The notes under the pieces: model-generated | What the model saw: the letters and a program-made list of their open reading frames with translations, nothing else | Databases searched by the model: none | What the model was told of the DNA's origin: nothing | Assembly (NCBI RefSeq): GCF_009834915.1 | Contig: NZ_WVHS01000003.1 | Location: 496,001-560,000, forward strand | Direction of reading: 5' to 3' | Length of the DNA: 64,000 bases | DNA from: Hufsiella ginkgonis | GTDB taxonomy: Bacteria > Bacteroidota > Bacteroidia > Sphingobacteriales > Sphingobacteriaceae | Position numbers and translations under genes: made by a program | Shown: one piece after another, positions 28,398 through 37,164 of the stretch | Layout of the letters: each line of letters starts with the position of its first letter | How positions within the stretch are numbered: the stretch's first letter is position 1

Positions 28398-28790
28398 ATG
28401 GAAATAAACGATTTGAAACCGGAAGCCGATAAGCGAAACAAAGGAGGACGACCACCTAAACGGATCCGGCGAAGCAACGATATGCGCGTAAGGTTAACCG
28501 ATATCGAACGCATCCTGATCGAAGGCAAAGCCAAAGAAGCCGGGATGCGCCCCAGCGAATGGTTCCGGCAGGCGGCGAAACGAGCCACGGTAGTATCCAG
28601 ACTCACACCCGACGATCTCAGCATTTTACGTATGCTGGCAGGTATGGCCAACAACCTGAACCAGATCACCAAACTGGCGCACCAGGAAAGTTTGCTTACC
28701 GTGCAGAAGCGCTGCCGCGAGATTCTGGCAGAGATAGATACCACCCTTAAATACCTTAACAGCGATGATCGGAAAAGTAATGACCGGTAA
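28398..28790 (+). CDS. mobC: Mobilization protein MobC (relaxosome accessory)
   Basis: 130 residues from ATG 28398; the frame extends upstream through the hairpin region, but similarity begins here. A basic stretch KRNKGGRPPKRIRRSND is followed by a ribbon-helix-helix-like part (MRVRLTDIERILIEGKAKEAGMRPSEWFRQAA) and the MobC signature MLAGMANNLNQITKLAHQ. It helps load the relaxase at oriT. Overlaps the relaxase start by 26 bp. Confidence 0.9.
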   Translation: MEINDLKPEADKRNKGGRPPKRIRRSNDMRVRLTDIERILIEGKAKEAGMRPSEWFRQAAKRATVVSRLTPDDLSILRMLAGMANNLNQITKLAHQESLLTVQKRCREILAEIDTTLKYLNSDDRKSNDR

Positions 28791-29715
28791 AAGTTTCGGC
28801 GGCTGTATCCGCTACAACCTGGAAAGGGAACAGGCAACTATCCTTCATGCCGAGGGAATACGCACGGGCAGCGTTCAGGACATCATTCACGATTTTAATA
28901 TGCAGCGCAAAATGAATTCTGATTTGGGAAAGGCAGTCGGCCACATCGTTTTAAGCTGGAGCAAGCACGACCGCGACAAGCTCACACCCCAAGCGATGAC
29001 CGAACGAGCTAAAGAATACCTGCAAAAAATGAAGATCACCGGCACGCAGTTTCTAGTGATTCGGCACACCGACCGGGAGCATCCGCACCTTCATATCGTG
29101 TACAACCGGGTGAACAACGATGCCAAAACCATATCCGACCAGTACCAGCGCAAACGGAACGCTGAAGTATGCAATCAGCTTACCAAGAAGCACAGTTATT
29201 ACCTGGCGACCGGGAAAACGGAGGTAAAACAGGAACGGCTTACCGGGGCCGACAAAGTAAAGTATGAATTATATGCTGCAATAAAGCAGGCGGCAGGGAA
29301 AGCGACCAGCTGGCAGGAACTTGAAGGCTGGCTGAAAGAAAAGGATATCGGCATCCAGTACAAATACAAAAGCGGGACGAATGAAATTCAGGGTGTTTCT
29401 TTCAGCAAGGACGGCAACCAGTTTAAAGGTTCCGAGGTCGACCGGGGCATGAGCTATTCGAAGTTGAACCAGCAGATCGAACAAAACGGCCAACAGGAGC
29501 AGCACATTCACCGCGACGTACACCACCACACAGAAGAGCACGAAGAAACGGAAACCCGTTGGCTTCAGCATTCCGGCGGTAGAAACACAAACGGTGCTGT
29601 TGATCTACTATCCGGGATGCTGGCACCGGCACCGGTGGACAATTCTCCCATTCCCGACTTCCTGAAAAAGAAGAAGAAAAAGACACATGAACAATCAAGA
29701 GGAATAACACGATGA
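28765..29715 (+). CDS. MOBP-type relaxase
   Basis: 316 residues. The N-terminal GKSFGGCIRYNLER region, and motif III with the three-His metal site HTDREHPHLHIVYNRV (His101, 106, 108, 110) define a HUH relaxase of the Bacteroidota MobA/BfmA group. It nicks oriT and pilots the strand during conjugal transfer. The C-terminus ends in a Lys-rich tail (KKKKKKTHEQ). No type IV secretion or coupling protein genes are in the window, so it depends on a helper conjugative element. The stop overlaps the next start (ATGA). Confidence 0.92.
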   Translation: MIGKVMTGKSFGGCIRYNLEREQATILHAEGIRTGSVQDIIHDFNMQRKMNSDLGKAVGHIVLSWSKHDRDKLTPQAMTERAKEYLQKMKITGTQFLVIRHTDREHPHLHIVYNRVNNDAKTISDQYQRKRNAEVCNQLTKKHSYYLATGKTEVKQERLTGADKVKYELYAAIKQAAGKATSWQELEGWLKEKDIGIQYKYKSGTNEIQGVSFSKDGNQFKGSEVDRGMSYSKLNQQIEQNGQQEQHIHRDVHHHTEEHEETETRWLQHSGGRNTNGAVDLLSGMLAPAPVDNSPIPDFLKKKKKKTHEQSRGITR

Positions 29716-30266
29716 ACACATCAAACGACAATCGCCTGGAAGAACTCGAAGAAGTTGTCCAGCACACGGTAAACAAAGTAAAGGAACTCGAAAACCGTAA
29801 GGTTGAACTGCCTGAAATCCGGCTTCCCAATTATACGCGCCTGCTTGAGGCCATCGAAACAGAACTGAAACGGGTTCAGCATTCGTACCCGGTAGATCGG
29901 ATCGATAAGCAGGTAAAGGATTTCAAAACACTGGTAGATAAAATTCCCGACCGGATACAGTACCAGCACCGGCATTATTTCCAGGACGGATCGAAGGGGT
30001 ATATTGTAGGGATGATCGGGATGATCTTGCTTACGGTACTATCTGTTGGGCTGATGGTCACGTCATGGATTGATAATCGGAAAATGACCGATAATTCGGT
30101 GAAGTTTCGGATGATCCGGCAGTATTATCCGGTGGCGGCGAGGTGGGCGAATAAGGAATATCATCGGAATCCGGAGATGGCGACTAAGAATGTTGATCGG
30201 TTGGAGGCCAAACAAGAAGCGGATAATGAGGGAAAGTCTACGGCAGCGGAAAGGGAACTTAAATAA
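29712..30266 (+). CDS. MobD-like coiled-coil membrane protein of mob operon
   Basis: 184 residues. N-terminal heptad-rich region (RLEELEEVVQHTVNKVKELE), a central basic/aromatic part, and one membrane segment at about residues 97-117 (GYIVGMIGMILLTVLSVGLMV) followed by a charged tail. It is fused by ATGA overlap to the relaxase, the usual third gene of these mob modules. It may couple the relaxosome to the membrane. Family function is not established. Confidence 0.7.
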   Translation: MNTSNDNRLEELEEVVQHTVNKVKELENRKVELPEIRLPNYTRLLEAIETELKRVQHSYPVDRIDKQVKDFKTLVDKIPDRIQYQHRHYFQDGSKGYIVGMIGMILLTVLSVGLMVTSWIDNRKMTDNSVKFRMIRQYYPVAARWANKEYHRNPEMATKNVDRLEAKQEADNEGKSTAAERELK

Positions 30267-30371
30267 AGAGGTAGTCTTTCGCTTGTTTAGTACAGGCACA
30301 ATTATTGACCTTAATTATCGTCCATTCGACGTAATATTGTTGATGACCATTAAAAAGCATAAATTTGCGTA

Positions 30372-30662
30372 ATGTCAAGCCGCAACGTACATATCGATAA
30401 GGTTTTCCCAAAGCACCTGTTTTGGGACGTAGATATGTCTGCCCTCAACGTTGAAGCTGATCGTGATTTGATAATTCCCCGTGCATTGATGGCTACCACA
30501 GCGGAAACGTTTAGTAACGATATTTCCCGTCTGGAAGCTTTCTACGCTAAAGCAGTTATCGCCAGGGAATTGAAAGCAACAAAGGAGCGAATAAGCGATA
30601 AGGTATGCTTGCTGGTTGCCCGCCGTTATCATGTAAAGAAATTTACGCGCTACGCCAGATGA
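30372..30662 (+). CDS. AbiE-type antitoxin (DUF6922-like)
   Basis: 96 residues. The opening VFPKHLFWDVDMSALNVEADRDLIIPRAL fits the antitoxin that accompanies AbiEii-like nucleotidyltransferase toxins in Bacteroidota. It overlaps the toxin start by 4 bp (ATGA). The C-terminal ELKATKERISDK recurs as a vestige at 22362-22412. Expression from a separate promoter after the mob operon is likely, because 105 bp separate them. Confidence 0.75.
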   Translation: MSSRNVHIDKVFPKHLFWDVDMSALNVEADRDLIIPRALMATTAETFSNDISRLEAFYAKAVIARELKATKERISDKVCLLVARRYHVKKFTRYAR

Positions 30663-31417
30663 AGGCTATCGCTGAGCATCTATTACAAACCATACACGAA
30701 CTTCAGGCTCTGCCATCGCTCAGCGCGAGTTGCCTGGGCGGCGGCACCAATTTCGCAATCCGTTATCAGCACCGCGTATCGGTGGATATTGATTTGTTCT
30801 TTCCCGATATTATTGGCAAACCTGGATATGAACGAATAAAGGAAGAGGCAATCGAATTTTTTGGTGATAACGTACTAAATTTTGATTACCCCTGTGATGT
30901 AGATGATCAATATATCTTTCAGCGATTTTACGTTCGGAAAGGTGACGAGCTAATCAAAGTCGAGATCCTCCAAAATATGAAATTCTATGAAAAGCCTGAT
31001 TTAGTAGATGGGATAAGGTTAATGACCGAGAATGACATTTCTGTACTTAAGATCGTGACTGCTTGCAATAGGGCGAATGAGAAAGATATTTACGATCTTG
31101 ATTACCTGACGGATCGAATTGCGCTCGACAAGGTTATCGAACTACTGAAAGAAAAAGAGGATCGTTGTTCTGATCCCGTTCACCGGAGCATTTTTGGCTT
31201 GGATGACGAAAGAAGCCCGATTGCCGAACCCGATCTTCTTTTAAAGTTCGAAGAACCTATTAAGGGAAAGCATGCCCGTCCGGGGCATTCAAATCCGAGA
31301 GTTGACGTGTTACCTGACCAGAAAAATTGGATGCAAGCGAGAAGTAGCTGGCGAAGAAAGGTTAGGAGATATTTTGACGGGATAGGGAGAGCTTTTCCGG
31401 CTGCGCAGGGTTTCTAA
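30659..31417 (+). CDS. AbiEii-like nucleotidyltransferase toxin
   Basis: 252 residues from ATG 30659, which overlaps the antitoxin stop; the longer frame from 30605 is not needed. The nucleotidyltransferase core LGGGTNFAIRYQHRVSVDIDLFF holds the GG-T motif and the DxD pair; a later Lys-rich helix (DISVLKIVTACNRANEKDIYDL) fits the fold. AbiEii-family toxins add nucleotides to tRNA and act as type IV toxin-antitoxin and abortive-infection systems. The C-terminal SSWRRKVRRYF...FPAAQGF is a family tail. Confidence 0.85.
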   Translation: MKAIAEHLLQTIHELQALPSLSASCLGGGTNFAIRYQHRVSVDIDLFFPDIIGKPGYERIKEEAIEFFGDNVLNFDYPCDVDDQYIFQRFYVRKGDELIKVEILQNMKFYEKPDLVDGIRLMTENDISVLKIVTACNRANEKDIYDLDYLTDRIALDKVIELLKEKEDRCSDPVHRSIFGLDDERSPIAEPDLLLKFEEPIKGKHARPGHSNPRVDVLPDQKNWMQARSSWRRKVRRYFDGIGRAFPAAQGF

Positions 31418-31444
31418 GCCATATACCAAGATCACATATCAAGT

Positions 31445-33598
31445 TCATTTCTGTGAGGATAATTCCGTGGTTTCTTTTTGATACCACTTATAAAATTGCC
31501 TGACCATATTTAATAAGGTGAAATTTTGGTCGGTCATATCGATCCAATATGGATCTTCTGCCTTGATTTCTTCGATCGAAAAATTTAGTAGCAAACGGCT
31601 GTATATATCATTTTTATCAAAATAAGACATTATATAATCATATTGTTGTTTACTAATGTCCGTTTTATGCTCTCCTTCACGGAAGCTAGTTCGTTGGACC
31701 GGAACGAATGATTTAAGCAAATTTAAGACAGCCTTATTATTTTTATTTAAGTATTCCTTAACGTAACGTTGAAAGGATTCATTATCTCGCTCTCTCCATG
31801 TAGAAGCCAAATAATGAATTTGGTCAGGAAATCTTTCAAATATACTTTCATCTCCAGCCTCCTCTTTTGCTCTATCTGTTAAAATTTTTGCTAATTCCTG
31901 ATACTGAGGTAAATTGAACAACTTCTCCTCCGGACGATCCCCCGTCCTTAACCAATTATTCAGATTGTAAGCAAATGCAAAATCTTTTGCATTTGTCATT
32001 AATTCTTTCGCTAATTCGAAAGTATTCTCAGTCTTGTGTTTATTTAATAGTTGATAGATAAAGATTGCCGCCTGCCCAGCCTGAGTATCGAATCCGTATC
32101 CAAGCATGCCACCCGTGTTAGAGAATAAATCAGTGATCAAGCAAAGTGCTTGGGCTATATTCTTGCTGGCGCCCCATTCCAAATCGGTTTCGTGCGATCT
32201 TAGTTTTTGCAGTAGGGTACCTGTATCACTTCGGCTTATTATCTCACGTATCTGATCTGCAACTTGTTGGGATGTGTTGGTGCTTAGGTTTTTTAATAAG
32301 TTATCAAACTCTATATCAGATATATCACCTTCGATCACAGCATAAGAAAAGTATCTATCGAAGTATTGAGGAGATACGATTCGCTTAGCAACGTACCAAT
32401 CATTTTTGTTGTCGTCAGAAAAATGAAAGTTCCCATAAACAGTATCTAGATTTGGAAAGAGGTTGCTTAATAAATCAATAATGTTGGCTTGGTTATTTTT
32501 ACTTAAATTTTTACCAAGTTCTTCGAAATTAGCCTTTAGGTTATTTATCTTTTGCTGATCATTGCCAATTCCAAAATGCTCGTAAGACCCCACAAAATAT
32601 TCAGCATTTGCTTTAACAAACTGATAATGTTCAGGGTAAAATATCTTAACAGCTTCAACAAGCATCAAATCGATCATATTGGCTTCACCTTTTAGCAAGG
32701 GGAGTGAAAATGATATGGCGTTTCCGTATCTTACGGCTAGACGAGGCGTGTTTAAGCGAGGTAAGATGTTTGTACTAAATTGAAAAACGAACCTTTGTAC
32801 TTCTTTTTCCGTCAGCTGTATAGTTGCTGCATCAATGGCATTGTTGACCATATCGAAACAGAACTTTTTCAACGCCTCTGGTTGGGCTTTCGGAATAGTC
32901 AGCGGAACCTGAATGATTTTTTCTAAAAAGCTAACGCCTGAACTTTTATCGCCAGCACCAAATCTTTCCCCTATTGCTGCTGCTACCATTGCCTCATCGA
33001 AAGATAAAATATAGGTAGTATTTGAAAAATCAGCTGTTAATTTCACCAGACGGAAAAGCGTGTAAATTTCTTGCTTGTCTAACCGATCTATATCATCAAC
33101 AAAGATGACTATCTTGCTAGTACTTTCTTCTAAGAAGTCATCCACTCGTTTTTTAAGCTCTTCAATCTTAACATCCGATATTGAATTTCCAATTCCTGAG
33201 ATGTCAAAGCCAAACATGCGTCCAGAAGACCCATATTTCTTCACAAACCCTCCCAACTGTTCCATCTTCGTGTTTAGTTTTTTGTCAAGAGCTTCGGATA
33301 TTTTTTTAAAGAAGTTAATTAGCAAGCTGTCTTCATCGCTATATCGCCAAGGATTTAAATTAATTCTGACGATATCCTCTTCTTTACTAAGTTCCTCATC
33401 AATGAAGTTTAATACGGAGGATTTCCCTTCTCCCCAGGCACCAAATAAGCCGAACACTAGGCTTTCCTTGCTTTTCCGGTTTATTATGGTTTCGGCAATT
33501 CGTTTAGAAAAATTATAGCGCTGGAACCTGTCTTCTTTTGCGTCTTTAATTGGTCGATCTGCTATATAGTTTTCTGGGGAAGGGTTTTGGTTTGTCAT
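31445..33598 (-). CDS. KAP-family P-loop NTPase
   Basis: 717 residues. Walker A GAWGEGKSS (53-61), the INLNPWRYSDEDSLL sensor block, and Walker B IVIFVDDIDRLD define a KAP NTPase. Unlike the classical KAP members there is no clear pair of transmembrane helices between the motifs; a helical C-terminal half of about 350 residues follows. Some KAP NTPases take part in defence or surface-signal responses. It is a single gene, convergent with the AbiEii toxin (27 bp), and is more AT-rich than the core genome. Confidence 0.82.
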   Translation of the reverse strand: MTNQNPSPENYIADRPIKDAKEDRFQRYNFSKRIAETIINRKSKESLVFGLFGAWGEGKSSVLNFIDEELSKEEDIVRINLNPWRYSDEDSLLINFFKKISEALDKKLNTKMEQLGGFVKKYGSSGRMFGFDISGIGNSISDVKIEELKKRVDDFLEESTSKIVIFVDDIDRLDKQEIYTLFRLVKLTADFSNTTYILSFDEAMVAAAIGERFGAGDKSSGVSFLEKIIQVPLTIPKAQPEALKKFCFDMVNNAIDAATIQLTEKEVQRFVFQFSTNILPRLNTPRLAVRYGNAISFSLPLLKGEANMIDLMLVEAVKIFYPEHYQFVKANAEYFVGSYEHFGIGNDQQKINNLKANFEELGKNLSKNNQANIIDLLSNLFPNLDTVYGNFHFSDDNKNDWYVAKRIVSPQYFDRYFSYAVIEGDISDIEFDNLLKNLSTNTSQQVADQIREIISRSDTGTLLQKLRSHETDLEWGASKNIAQALCLITDLFSNTGGMLGYGFDTQAGQAAIFIYQLLNKHKTENTFELAKELMTNAKDFAFAYNLNNWLRTGDRPEEKLFNLPQYQELAKILTDRAKEEAGDESIFERFPDQIHYLASTWRERDNESFQRYVKEYLNKNNKAVLNLLKSFVPVQRTSFREGEHKTDISKQQYDYIMSYFDKNDIYSRLLLNFSIEEIKAEDPYWIDMTDQNFTLLNMVRQFYKWYQKETTELSSQK

Positions 33599-33770
33599 TA
33601 GATATTCGCAATTAGAAATTACACTGCATTCAAATTTTTGCGCAAATTACAGCAGCTGAATTAGTTAAAAATGCGGTTTCCCGTAAATCTATAGGAAATA
33701 ATGTATGATATGCCAGCGGTAGCTCAGAATATTATGACGGATATAAAGAATAAAGCGACCGGCAGCGCAC

Positions 33771-34064
33771 TCAGACATGGATCAGCGTCCGTTCTACGTA
33801 AGGTAAATATCCGGCTTTAATCCCCCGGCGGGAAACCATATCGATCTTATGCTGAAAGATATCTTCGAATTCATGCGCCAAGCGGATGTAATCAAATCCG
33901 TCGATACGGTCGTTGAAGTCGACTAGAATGTCGATATCGCTATCCTCGCGGTAGTCGCCACGGGCAAATGAGCCAAATAAACCCAGTTCGGAAATCGGAT
34001 ACTTCCTAATTAAGGCAGCTTTATGCTGCTGTAAGATGTCGATGATCCGCTCCCGAGTATACAT
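33771..34064 (-). CDS. MNT-type minimal nucleotidyltransferase
   Basis: 97 residues. GLFGSFARGDYREDSDIDILVDF gives the GSx10DxD catalytic motif of MntA-type antitoxins, which AMPylate or adenylate a HEPN RNase toxin. It starts 2 bp after the XRE gene, so they form an operon. No separate HepT follows, but a large protein with a HEPN domain is encoded divergently at 34583. Confidence 0.88.
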   Translation of the reverse strand: MYTRERIIDILQQHKAALIRKYPISELGLFGSFARGDYREDSDIDILVDFNDRIDGFDYIRLAHEFEDIFQHKIDMVSRRGIKAGYLPYVERTLIHV

Positions 34065-34066
34065 GC

Positions 34067-34468
34067 CTACTGTTTATTCTTTAAAATATCAACTTTTTCC
34101 CGCTCACTGTCCAGTAAACGCTCATAGAGCTTTTTGTTTTCATCAAGTGCTTCCATCAGCTTATCCAGCGGATTAAACGTGCACTGGAAATTGAACTGAC
34201 TATGGTCGTAAAAAGAATTGATATTGCTGATCACAGCTTCCTCGCTGAAGTTTTTAATGCCTTGAGGTGCCACGCCTAATACCTTGGCAATCTTTTCCAG
34301 CACCTCTTCCTTTACCGTTTCACTCCGCTCGATCTCCGAAATCGTCTGCTGGCTCACCCCGATTTCCAGGGCAAGGGCTTCCTGTTTCATGCCGCGAAGT
34401 TCGCGTACGCGACTGATCTTCCGTCCGATGTGATTGCTCATGGTTTTGGTAGCTGTTTCCATACTCAA
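34067..34468 (-). CDS. XRE-family transcription regulator
   Basis: 133 residues. The HTH_3 motif spans about residues 15-70 (ISRVRELRGMKQEALALEIGVSQQTISEIERSE), followed by a coiled C-terminal helix (LDKLMEALDENKKLYERLL). It probably represses its own operon with the MNT gene and, from the 114-bp shared region, the divergent HEPN gene. Confidence 0.88.
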   Translation of the reverse strand: MSMETATKTMSNHIGRKISRVRELRGMKQEALALEIGVSQQTISEIERSETVKEEVLEKIAKVLGVAPQGIKNFSEEAVISNINSFYDHSQFNFQCTFNPLDKLMEALDENKKLYERLLDSEREKVDILKNKQ

Positions 34469-34582
34469 AGATAAAAAATTTAATTCCAGTAGAAAACCGG
34501 AACGTGAAAGTTAGTTACCGGTCGAAGCGGTTCGGTACGGTAAACCGCTGTCCGTCATTTGCTTTCAAACAAGGATGAAGAT

Positions 34583-36013
34583 ATGGAAAAGATCGAAGCA
34601 ATAGTCAATGGAGGCATCAGCTCCAACAACGAACGGCTGCTGGAGGCTCAACAATGGATCGGGGAAGTTTACGAAGCATCAGACATTGAATATATCCGAA
34701 CGGAATTGTGGCAACTTTTCAAGGCGGTTACCTCCTGCGAACCCTGGTCGTTCAGAGGCGATCCGTCAACCGCCATCCACTTCGAAAAGATGATTAGGAA
34801 ACTGATCACCGCATGCAGGCAAATCCTAGACGTGGCGGAGGCAGAAGACAACGAAATCCCGGTGATCGACTTCCAGCCTTTCTCCGATGAAAAAACCGAA
34901 GCCGACCGCGATTACATGCGCAACCTCTACGATGTCAGAGACCGGTATCAAGGTACCATCCGTAGGCTAAGCCTTGCTGAAACTGAACGCCCGATTATTG
35001 CAATTAAACGATTCTTCGGCTACGGCTCTATCGATGAATGGAAAGCCATACTCGAAAATTGGGTAGAATATGGTTTAAGCCGCATGAGTATTTGCGAGGC
35101 GACCTGCGAATGTGCCGAAGTTGAGCAATACGAACTCCTGGAAGGCTTGCTTGAGGCCGTTCACCTCACGCATTGCCGAACGCAGAATATCCCGGTCACC
35201 CGCGTAAATCCTTTCAACAGGGTTCAAGCGGCTACCGGGTTGAATCCTATTGTCGATCTAATCATCGCTGCCATGCAGCCGGAAATGATCTTCCGGGTAG
35301 CGCATCCGGCAAACGGAGACGAGAACAACTATACCGATCTGCTGATCGTTCTTCCCGATACTAACAATACACCGTTTGAACAGTTGGAGCCGCTCGTTGA
35401 GTTCGTTACAATCAGCGACGAGTGGGTTTCCTTCTCGCTGCATAAATCCGCATCGCTTATTCTGGCGCTTCAAAACGGACACATTTATTATTCATTGGTA
35501 TGCACTAAAGAAAACCTGATCTATGAGAACGGTGAGAGTAAATTGCCGAAGCTACCTATCGAGCGTCTTGCTGATATCGTAATCAAAGCGAAAGAGGCAT
35601 TTAGTACCGGGATCGCAAAAGCTGTCACGTTTTATACAGGGGCAAAATTTTATCAGGAAGCCAAAGAATCGGCAATGGCGATGTTTATGCTACAGCAAGC
35701 CGCCGAACTCACATTTAGAACGGTGGCGATCGCGCTGTATGGTATGGAGCGGAGAACTCATTCCATCAGATCCCTTAAAAAGCTAAATAGACGACTGGCA
35801 CCACAATTAAACAGCATCTTTCCGGCTGATACCGAGATTGAGGAACATTTGTTAAAGGTGCTGGAAGATGCTTACCTCGACGCCCGGTATGCCGAGAATT
35901 ATACCTTAAGCGACGAAGATATGCTAACTTTCCTATCGCGCGTGGAAAATCTGATCGAGACTGCTCAGATTGTATTTAACGCTCGAATGAGCTGCTTTGA
36001 TATTGCTGAATAG
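34583..36013 (+). CDS. MNT-like/HEPN two-domain protein
   Basis: 476 residues from ATG 34583, after a purine-rich stretch; the upstream TTG at 34559 is less likely. The C-terminus is a HEPN domain (MFMLQQAAELTFRTVAIALYG, then THSIRSLKKL and LEDAYLDARYAENY), where the usual R-x4-6-H is R-x4-Y. The centre (about residues 215-330; IFRVAHPANGDENNYTDLLIVL) looks like a decayed nucleotidyltransferase. The N-terminal 200 residues are helical and unrecognised. It may be the effector of a cassette with the divergent XRE and MNT genes. Confidence 0.7.
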   Translation: MEKIEAIVNGGISSNNERLLEAQQWIGEVYEASDIEYIRTELWQLFKAVTSCEPWSFRGDPSTAIHFEKMIRKLITACRQILDVAEAEDNEIPVIDFQPFSDEKTEADRDYMRNLYDVRDRYQGTIRRLSLAETERPIIAIKRFFGYGSIDEWKAILENWVEYGLSRMSICEATCECAEVEQYELLEGLLEAVHLTHCRTQNIPVTRVNPFNRVQAATGLNPIVDLIIAAMQPEMIFRVAHPANGDENNYTDLLIVLPDTNNTPFEQLEPLVEFVTISDEWVSFSLHKSASLILALQNGHIYYSLVCTKENLIYENGESKLPKLPIERLADIVIKAKEAFSTGIAKAVTFYTGAKFYQEAKESAMAMFMLQQAAELTFRTVAIALYGMERRTHSIRSLKKLNRRLAPQLNSIFPADTEIEEHLLKVLEDAYLDARYAENYTLSDEDMLTFLSRVENLIETAQIVFNARMSCFDIAE

Positions 36014-36104
36014 ATTATTACATGGAAATTATCATGCTCAAAATGCACCAAGCGTTGCACTCATATATTGCTCCGATCAGGTATTTTTGTTTAAAAGAAT
36101 TGCC

Positions 36105-36317
36105 ATGCCAATTGCTATTAAGGGATACTATGAGAAGGGGCAAATCATTATGGAGGAAGATGCACCTGTACATACGAGGACGGAAGTTATCATTACATTT
36201 TTAACCGCCGAAAAACACCAAAGCGAAGGCAAAAGAATTCCCGGTGCTTTAAAAGGTAAAGTATCAATACCGGACGATTTCAACGAACCTTTAGATGATC
36301 TGAAAGATCACATGTAA
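36105..36317 (+). CDS. Antitoxin of PIN-type module (DUF2281-like)
   Basis: 70 residues from ATG 36105 (MPIAIKGYYEKGQIIMEEDAPVH...). A short beta-sheet N-terminus and a C-terminal KRIPGALKGKVSIPDDFNEPLDDLKDHM arm that wraps the toxin. The stop overlaps the ATG of the toxin fragment (TAATG). The antitoxin is intact while its partner is cut down to ten codons. Confidence 0.7.
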   Translation: MPIAIKGYYEKGQIIMEEDAPVHTRTEVIITFLTAEKHQSEGKRIPGALKGKVSIPDDFNEPLDDLKDHM

Positions 36318-36358
36318 TGGCAGTTAACCGTTACCTGCTGGATACTTTGCCTTATTAA
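36317..36358 (+). pseudogene. PIN toxin N-terminal stub
   Basis: Fourteen codons: MAVNRYLLDT, the beta-1 strand and first Asp of a PIN domain, then three unrelated residues and a stop. The break lies just before the 167-bp repeat. The C-terminal part of a closely similar PIN toxin appears at 42341-42556, before the second repeat copy, so each copy of the module has lost the opposite half. Confidence 0.65.
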
Positions 36359-36362
36359 GGCG

Positions 36363-36529
36363 ATTTGGTAACCCGACTGCCATTTCACCGCCAACCGCAA
36401 AGTTACCGCCGCCGGTCAACGTGTCAAGGCTATACAAGCGGGAACTCGTCCCTCGTTCCCGGCCTTGACACATTGCCCGACTTTGCGCTCTTTGCTGCTT
36501 AGGCGGAGAAAATGGCCGGGTGTGATCAA
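36363..36529. repeat. 167-bp repeat, copy 1
   Basis: This stretch is a near-exact direct copy of 42548-42714, with six substitutions and no gaps. It is more G+C-rich than the genes around it and contains a compound hairpin at 36421-36471. It lies between the end of a PIN toxin and higA sequence in both copies. Confidence 0.9.
36421..36471. other. Compound hairpin in repeat copy 1
   Basis: GTGTCAAGGC (36421-36430) pairs exactly with GCCTTGACAC (36462-36471). An inner stem CGGGAAC (36439-36445) pairs with GTTCCCG (36455-36461), with an 8-base bulge on one side. The structure is identical in copy 2. Function unknown; candidate small RNA, transfer or replication site. Confidence 0.6.
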
Positions 36530-36702
36530 CTTACTGGTGGCGGTACTGGATGGCGCTCATTCTCGTATTCCTTTATCAGGATACTTAATGCTTCTGCTTC
36601 ATTGGATTCCAAGCTGCCCTCTAAAATATCCGTCTGCATAAGCTCGTACAGACGAGCCAATGCCAAATTATACTGGTGTTCGTTATTAATTGACGTCTTC
36701 AT
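36526..36702 (-). pseudogene. HigA-like N-terminal fragment
   Basis: 58 codons (MKTSINNEHQYNLALARLYE..., then LIKEYENERHPV) that match the N-terminal dimer region of HigA-type antitoxins, without a helix-turn-helix. It ends inside repeat copy 1. It is separate from the intact HigA just upstream, so it belongs to another, mostly deleted HigBA pair. Confidence 0.55.
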
Positions 36703-36712
36703 TTGGCAAATT

Positions 36713-37156
36713 TCAAGAGACCAGTTCTTTCGTAGTGTTCATCACGCTGGTGTTCCTCAGATGCAAATTCTCCGGCACGTGCAACTTGTAAGGTCGGTTA
36801 AACGCTTCCTGGGCAACTTTAAAACGTTCGGCCAGTTTCCGGATCACATCTTTCGATAAACCCTTTTTATAGTTCAGGATATCGGATACATAGCCTTTGC
36901 TTACCCCAAGCAATTCGACCAGGTCCTTTGCTTTAAGATCGTGATCGGTCATGAAGGAGCGAAGCAATGCAACGGGGTCAACCTCGCGAAAAGTGTTGTT
37001 CGCCTCGTCGTATTTTTCGATCAGGAGCGTGACGAGATCAACTTCATCGATAGTAGACGGATCGTCGGATCCGGTTTCGAGCAGCTGTTCCAACACCTTG
37101 CAATAGGCATTGTACTGCGCGATCGATTTAATCACTGTGTATTTTAGTGCGCTCAT
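36713..37156 (-). CDS. higA: HigA-type antitoxin with XRE domain
   Basis: 147 residues. The N-terminal YNAYCKVLEQLLETG... and LIEKYDEANNTF give the HigA dimer part; the HTH lies at about residues 75-125 (DLKAKDLVELLGVSKGYVSDILNYKKGLS). It binds the HigB toxin and represses the operon. It starts 8 bp after higB, the reverse order (toxin first) typical of higBA. Confidence 0.88.
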   Translation of the reverse strand: MSALKYTVIKSIAQYNAYCKVLEQLLETGSDDPSTIDEVDLVTLLIEKYDEANNTFREVDPVALLRSFMTDHDLKAKDLVELLGVSKGYVSDILNYKKGLSKDVIRKLAERFKVAQEAFNRPYKLHVPENLHLRNTSVMNTTKELVS

Positions 37157-37164
37157 ATTTCAAT

